Positions 61,050 to 64,000 of a stretch of 64,000 nucleotides of DNA are shown here, in pieces. Where the stretch lies: the NCBI GenBank assembly GCA_021805205.1, contig JAJZFV010000002.1:310001-374000 (forward strand), written 5' to 3'. The notes beneath the pieces were generated by a model. The model saw nothing but the letters and a program-made list of their open reading frames with translations. It did not search any database and was not told the DNA's origin. Origin of the DNA: Actinomycetes bacterium (lineage in GTDB: Bacteria > Actinomycetota > Acidimicrobiia > Acidimicrobiales > Acidimicrobiaceae). The position numbers and the translations under genes are program-made. Numbering within the stretch: position 1 is the stretch's first letter; each line of letters begins with the position of its first letter.

Positions 61050-61667
61050 TTATCCGGCAGTCTTGACCCTCAGGGGAGCGCCGCTCGGTGTTACGGCGAA
61101 CCAGATTCCGCCAGCACCTTCGGCTGAAATCATCCCTGGAGCCGTGTCCCCGGAGTAGGTATAAAGAGGGTGGCCGGCGTATGCAATCTGCTCGCCTCTC
61201 GTTGGAGCGGTTAGGACCCCAAGGTAGGCAGCTAGTATTCCCCCGGATGCCTGCGGAGCGCCGTTGGTAAGGATCGGCGGAAAGGCTAGTGCACAGGTCG
61301 ACTTGCAACCTGCATAGGTCGGGGTGTCCCCGAGCCTCATGTAGAGGGTTTGGCCGCTTGGGGAGGCTAAAACTTGTCCATACTTGGTGTTTTCGACCTT
61401 GATCGTAGTAGGTCCAAGTGGAACGCCATGGTAAGAGTTAGGAACCGTCGTTGACGGAAAGTCGGGGGTTTGATAGCCTGCCCCGTTGTACGACGAAGCG
61501 TGCGTTGCACTTGATGGATTTAGAGCTGGGGCATTGGTGCCGCCGGCACCTGAGGGTGAAAGACCGAGGCTCCCACCTTCAGGCGCTAGTGCCTTCGTGT
61601 GATTACATGCAGTAGCCGCAAGTGCGATAGCAATAAGTACACCGGAGTTTCGGAAGGATTTTTTCAC
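61050..61667 (-). CDS. Lipoprotein of the COG4315 type (Y-x-[FWY]-x-x-D repeat)
   Basis: A 205-residue exported lipoprotein. The signal peptide ends in a lipobox LAATAC (Cys 21). A flexible region rich in S, G and P follows to about residue 85. The folded part has two copies of a repeat: SGQTLYMRLGDT (about 104-115) and GHPLYTYSGDT (about 165-175); the second fits the motif Y-x-F/W/Y-x-x-D exactly, the first partly. Two cysteines in AGCKSTCALAFPP lie between them. Relatives are unnamed and sometimes linked to electron transfer or surface structures; the function is unknown. Confidence 0.85.
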   Translation of the reverse strand: MKKSFRNSGVLIAIALAATACNHTKALAPEGGSLGLSPSGAGGTNAPALNPSSATHASSYNGAGYQTPDFPSTTVPNSYHGVPLGPTTIKVENTKYGQVLASPSGQTLYMRLGDTPTYAGCKSTCALAFPPILTNGAPQASGGILAAYLGVLTAPTRGEQIAYAGHPLYTYSGDTAPGMISAEGAGGIWFAVTPSGAPLRVKTAG

Positions 61668-61782
61668 GCCATTAATACTAGGCGAACATTGACCTTTTGT
61701 TAATCAGGTGTACTTACTAGCAGCATTTGAATGATGCACTTATACAATTTGCCTCGGCCGAGCAGCCTTTTGCTACTTCGCT

Positions 61783-62475
61783 TTAGCGTCCCAACCAGTG
61801 GGTTCTAGTCGCATGTAGTTCCTCGTCCACGTTATAGACGATAGGTTGCCCATTTGGAATCTCGAAGTTTAAGATCTCTTCGCTATTCAACGACTCGAGG
61901 TGCATAACGAGTGCTCTAAGTGAATTGCCATGGGCTGCAACTAGGAGTGAGCGTCCCGCTTTGAGTTGAGGGACCATTACGTCGAAGTAGTAGGGGAGCA
62001 TCCTCTCTAGAACATCTTTGAGACATTCGGTGTTGGGGAGGAGTTCCGGGGCTACATTCTTGTAGCGGCGATCGTGGCGGGGATGAGTTGGATCGGTAGT
62101 GTCGAGTTCGGGAGGAGGGGTGTCAAAGCTTCGTCGCCATAGTCGAACTTGCTCTCGGGAGAAGCGCTCTTTGGTCTCCTCCTTGTTCTTTCCCTGAAGA
62201 GATCCGTAGTGACGCTCATTCAAGCGCCAATGGCGCTGTACTTCGATGTAATTCAGCCCCATAGCGTCGAGTGCGATCTCTCCTGTTTTGATGGCTCTCT
62301 TTAGGACAGAGGTGTGGAGGATGTCAGGGGTTATTCCTGCTTGGAGTAGTGCTTCCCCTGCACTTTTTGCCTCTTGCTGACCCTTTTCAGTTAGGTCTAC
62401 ATCGATCCAACCCGTGAATCGATCCTCGAGGTTCCAAGTGCTCTGCCCATGGCGTAAAAGTGTTAGCTGTCCCAT
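61783..62475 (-). CDS. gpmA: 2,3-Bisphosphoglycerate-dependent phosphoglycerate mutase
   Basis: A glycolytic enzyme that interconverts 3- and 2-phosphoglycerate through a phosphohistidine. The 230-residue protein starts MGQLTLLRHGQSTWNLEDRFTGWIDVDLTEKG, with the phosphorylated His in LRHGQS. LNERHYGSLQGKNKEET, SFDTPPPELD and the second catalytic histidine in LVAAHGNSLRALVMHL complete the family pattern. I placed the start at ATG 62475 because it matches the family N-terminus; the frame extends to 62565 without homologous sequence. It diverges from dnaK with 139 bases between. Confidence 0.97.
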   Translation of the reverse strand: MGQLTLLRHGQSTWNLEDRFTGWIDVDLTEKGQQEAKSAGEALLQAGITPDILHTSVLKRAIKTGEIALDAMGLNYIEVQRHWRLNERHYGSLQGKNKEETKERFSREQVRLWRRSFDTPPPELDTTDPTHPRHDRRYKNVAPELLPNTECLKDVLERMLPYYFDVMVPQLKAGRSLLVAAHGNSLRALVMHLESLNSEEILNFEIPNGQPIVYNVDEELHATRTHWLGR

Positions 62476-62614
62476 ATCACATTTGAAAGTAGCCCACACT
62501 CGTAGAAAATCCACCTTTTGTTGGAAGAAATTCATTAAATTTAAAGTTGATATGAAGCGACTCAAGTTTTCTAGCGATAATATTATTAATGAACTTCATA
62601 GGAGGTAACTAAAA

Positions 62615-64000
62615 GTGCCAAAAGCAGTAGGTATTGACCTTGGTACCACTAACTCGGTTGTAAGCGTTCTCGAAGGCGGAGATCCAATCGTGATCCCAAA
62701 CTCAGAGGGTGGTAGGACTACTCCCTCCGTTGTAGCCTTCTCGAAGTCGGGTGAGGTACTCGTTGGAGAGGTCGCAAAGCGTCAGGCTGTCACAAATGCC
62801 GATCGCACAATCAGGTCGGTGAAGCGCCATATGGGCACTAATTGGACGATTGACATCGATGGCAAGGCCTATACCGCCCAAGAGATCTCCGCACGTACAC
62901 TATCTAAGCTGAAGCGTGACGCTGAGGCTTATCTCGGTGACACCGTTACCCAAGCGGTTATTACGGTTCCGGCGTACTTCGATGACGCACAGAGGACAGC
63001 GACTAAGGAAGCTGGTCAGATCGCAGGTCTTGAGGTACTTCGTATCATCAATGAGCCAACTGCGGCTGCTCTAGCGTATGGTCTTGACAAAGAGAACACC
63101 GATCAGACGGTGTTGGTATTCGACCTTGGTGGCGGTACTTTTGACGTTTCGGTCCTCGAAATCGGCGACGGTGTATTCGAAGTGAAGTCAACCTCAGGAA
63201 ATACCAGCCTGGGTGGAGACGACTGGGACCAGAGGGTTATCGACTGGTTGGTCAAGACCTTCAAGGACACCGAAGGTATCGACCTATCTGGCGACAAGAT
63301 GGCAATGCAGAGGCTCAAGGAAGCGGCCGAGAAGGCAAAGATTGAGCTCTCGAATGTACAAGAGAGCACCATCAACTTGCCATTTATCACAGCTAACGCT
63401 GAGGGGCCAAAGCACCTTGACGTCAAGCTAACCCGAGCCAAGTTCCAAGAACTTACAGCAGATCTAGTTGAAGCCTGTCGTCAACCATTCGAGCAAGCGA
63501 TCAAGGATGCAGGTCTTACTAAGGACCAGATCGATCACGTAGTTATGGTCGGTGGATCAACTCGTATGCCAGCGATTCAAGACTTGGTTCAGGGAATTAC
63601 CGGACGCGAGCCCCATAAAGGTGTAAACCCAGACGAAGTGGTAGCCGTCGGCGCTGCGATTCAGGCTGGCGTCTTGAAGGGTGAGGTAAAGGACGTCCTT
63701 CTCCTGGACGTAACCCCGCTTAGCTTGGGAATTGAGACCAAGGGTGGCGTCATGACCAAGTTGATTGAACGCAACACCACTATCCCGACCAAGAGAACTG
63801 AAGTCTTCACAACCGCCGATGACAATCAGCCTTCGGTTGAGATCCACGTTCTTCAGGGAGAGCGGGAGATGGCTATGTACAACAAGACCTTGGGCAAGTT
63901 CCAACTGGTCGGCCTTCCACCGGCACCTCGGGGAATCCCACAGATTGAAGTTACCTTTGACATCGATGCAAATGGAATAGTTCACGTCTCTGCCAAGGAT
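62615..64000 (+). CDS. dnaK: Molecular chaperone DnaK (Hsp70), cut by the window end
   Basis: The ATP-driven chaperone. The first 462 residues are present; the gene continues beyond the window. It starts [21 protein letters not shown] and carries the ATPase signatures [51 protein letters not shown] and [15 protein letters not shown]. The substrate-binding domain begins around [19 protein letters not shown] 62615 follows AGGAGGTAACTAAAA, a very strong ribosome-binding site. A weak HAIR-like element lies upstream (62546-62566). Confidence 0.98.
   Translation, partial: MPKAVGIDLGTTNSVVSVLEGGDPIVIPNSEGGRTTPSVVAFSKSGEVLVGEVAKRQAVTNADRTIRSVKRHMGTNWTIDIDGKAYTAQEISARTLSKLKRDAEAYLGDTVTQAVITVPAYFDDAQRTATKEAGQIAGLEVLRIINEPTAAALAYGLDKENTDQTVLVFDLGGGTFDVSVLEIGDGVFEVKSTSGNTSLGGDDWDQRVIDWLVKTFKDTEGIDLSGDKMAMQRLKEAAEKAKIELSNVQESTINLPFITANAEGPKHLDVKLTRAKFQELTADLVEACRQPFEQAIKDAGLTKDQIDHVVMVGGSTRMPAIQDLVQGITGREPHKGVNPDEVVAVGAAIQAGVLKGEVKDVLLLDVTPLSLGIETKGGVMTKLIERNTTIPTKRTEVFTTADDNQPSVEIHVLQGEREMAMYNKTLGKFQLVGLPPAPRGIPQIEVTFDIDANGIVHVSAKD

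Overview
The window is chromosomal DNA around the replication origin of an actinobacterium. The gene order rnpA-rpmH-(origin)-dnaA-dnaN-recF-DUF721-gyrB-gyrA on one side, and yidD-yidC-khpB-rsmG-parB-parA-...-cwlM-trxA-trxB-...-murJ-(Rv3909-like)-...-pcnA on the other, is the order known from mycobacteria. Base composition is moderate, unlike high-GC actinobacteria. Proteins such as DUF3566, DUF5318, the inositol-1-phosphate synthase with its PadR-type partner, and an EtfD-like membrane Fe-S protein suggest the class Acidimicrobiia. That placement is inference: there is no rRNA gene here to settle it.

Layout. 1-6.9 kb: a MetX-like hydrolase, a GNAT acetyltransferase, a poorly coding stretch, tRNA-Leu and tRNA-Ser, uppP, an ArsR regulator, an APC permease, and tRNA-Ala and tRNA-Ile. 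6.9-16 kb: the minus-strand replication block (DUF3566, gyrA, gyrB, DUF721, recF, dnaN, dnaA), with a likely oriC between dnaN and dnaA. 16.2-19.5 kb: rpmH-rnpA-yidD-yidC-khpB-rsmG on the plus strand. 19.5-30.7 kb: a minus-strand run with parAB and a perfect parS site, an HDOD/diguanylate cyclase pair, CwlM, thioredoxin and its reductase, DegV, MurJ and a large exported protein. 30.9-35.1 kb: a histone-deacetylase-like enzyme, the CCA-adding-family enzyme and a GH13 glucosidase. 35.1-42.2 kb: ino1-padR, DUF5318, panB, rpsF-ssb-rpsR-rplI, and dnaB carrying a mini-intein. 42.2-50.9 kb: a drug/metabolite transporter, aconitase, a VIT1-type metal transporter, a biotinyl-carboxyltransferase fusion, a TetR regulator, a PfkB kinase and DUF805. 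51.4-54.2 kb: a SAM-riboswitch-controlled metY-metX operon. 54.6-64 kb: an exported DUF5666-like protein, a CoA-transferase, tRNA-Gly, dcd, etfD, a cyclic-nucleotide-binding protein, a lipoprotein, gpmA and the start of dnaK.

Most genes are housekeeping genes, and I found no CRISPR array, intact mobile element or recognisable defence system. The points most worth a second look are: the DnaB mini-intein; a SAM-I/IV-family riboswitch whose helices and pseudoknot can be traced base by base; a stem that would hide the ribosome-binding site of the APC permease; a perfect intrinsic terminator for parAB written inside the rsmG coding sequence; recF apparently starting at CTG within a block where dnaA, dnaN, gyrB and gyrA all start at TTG; repeated boxes between aconitase and the metal transporter; and a second DnaA-box cluster near cwlM.
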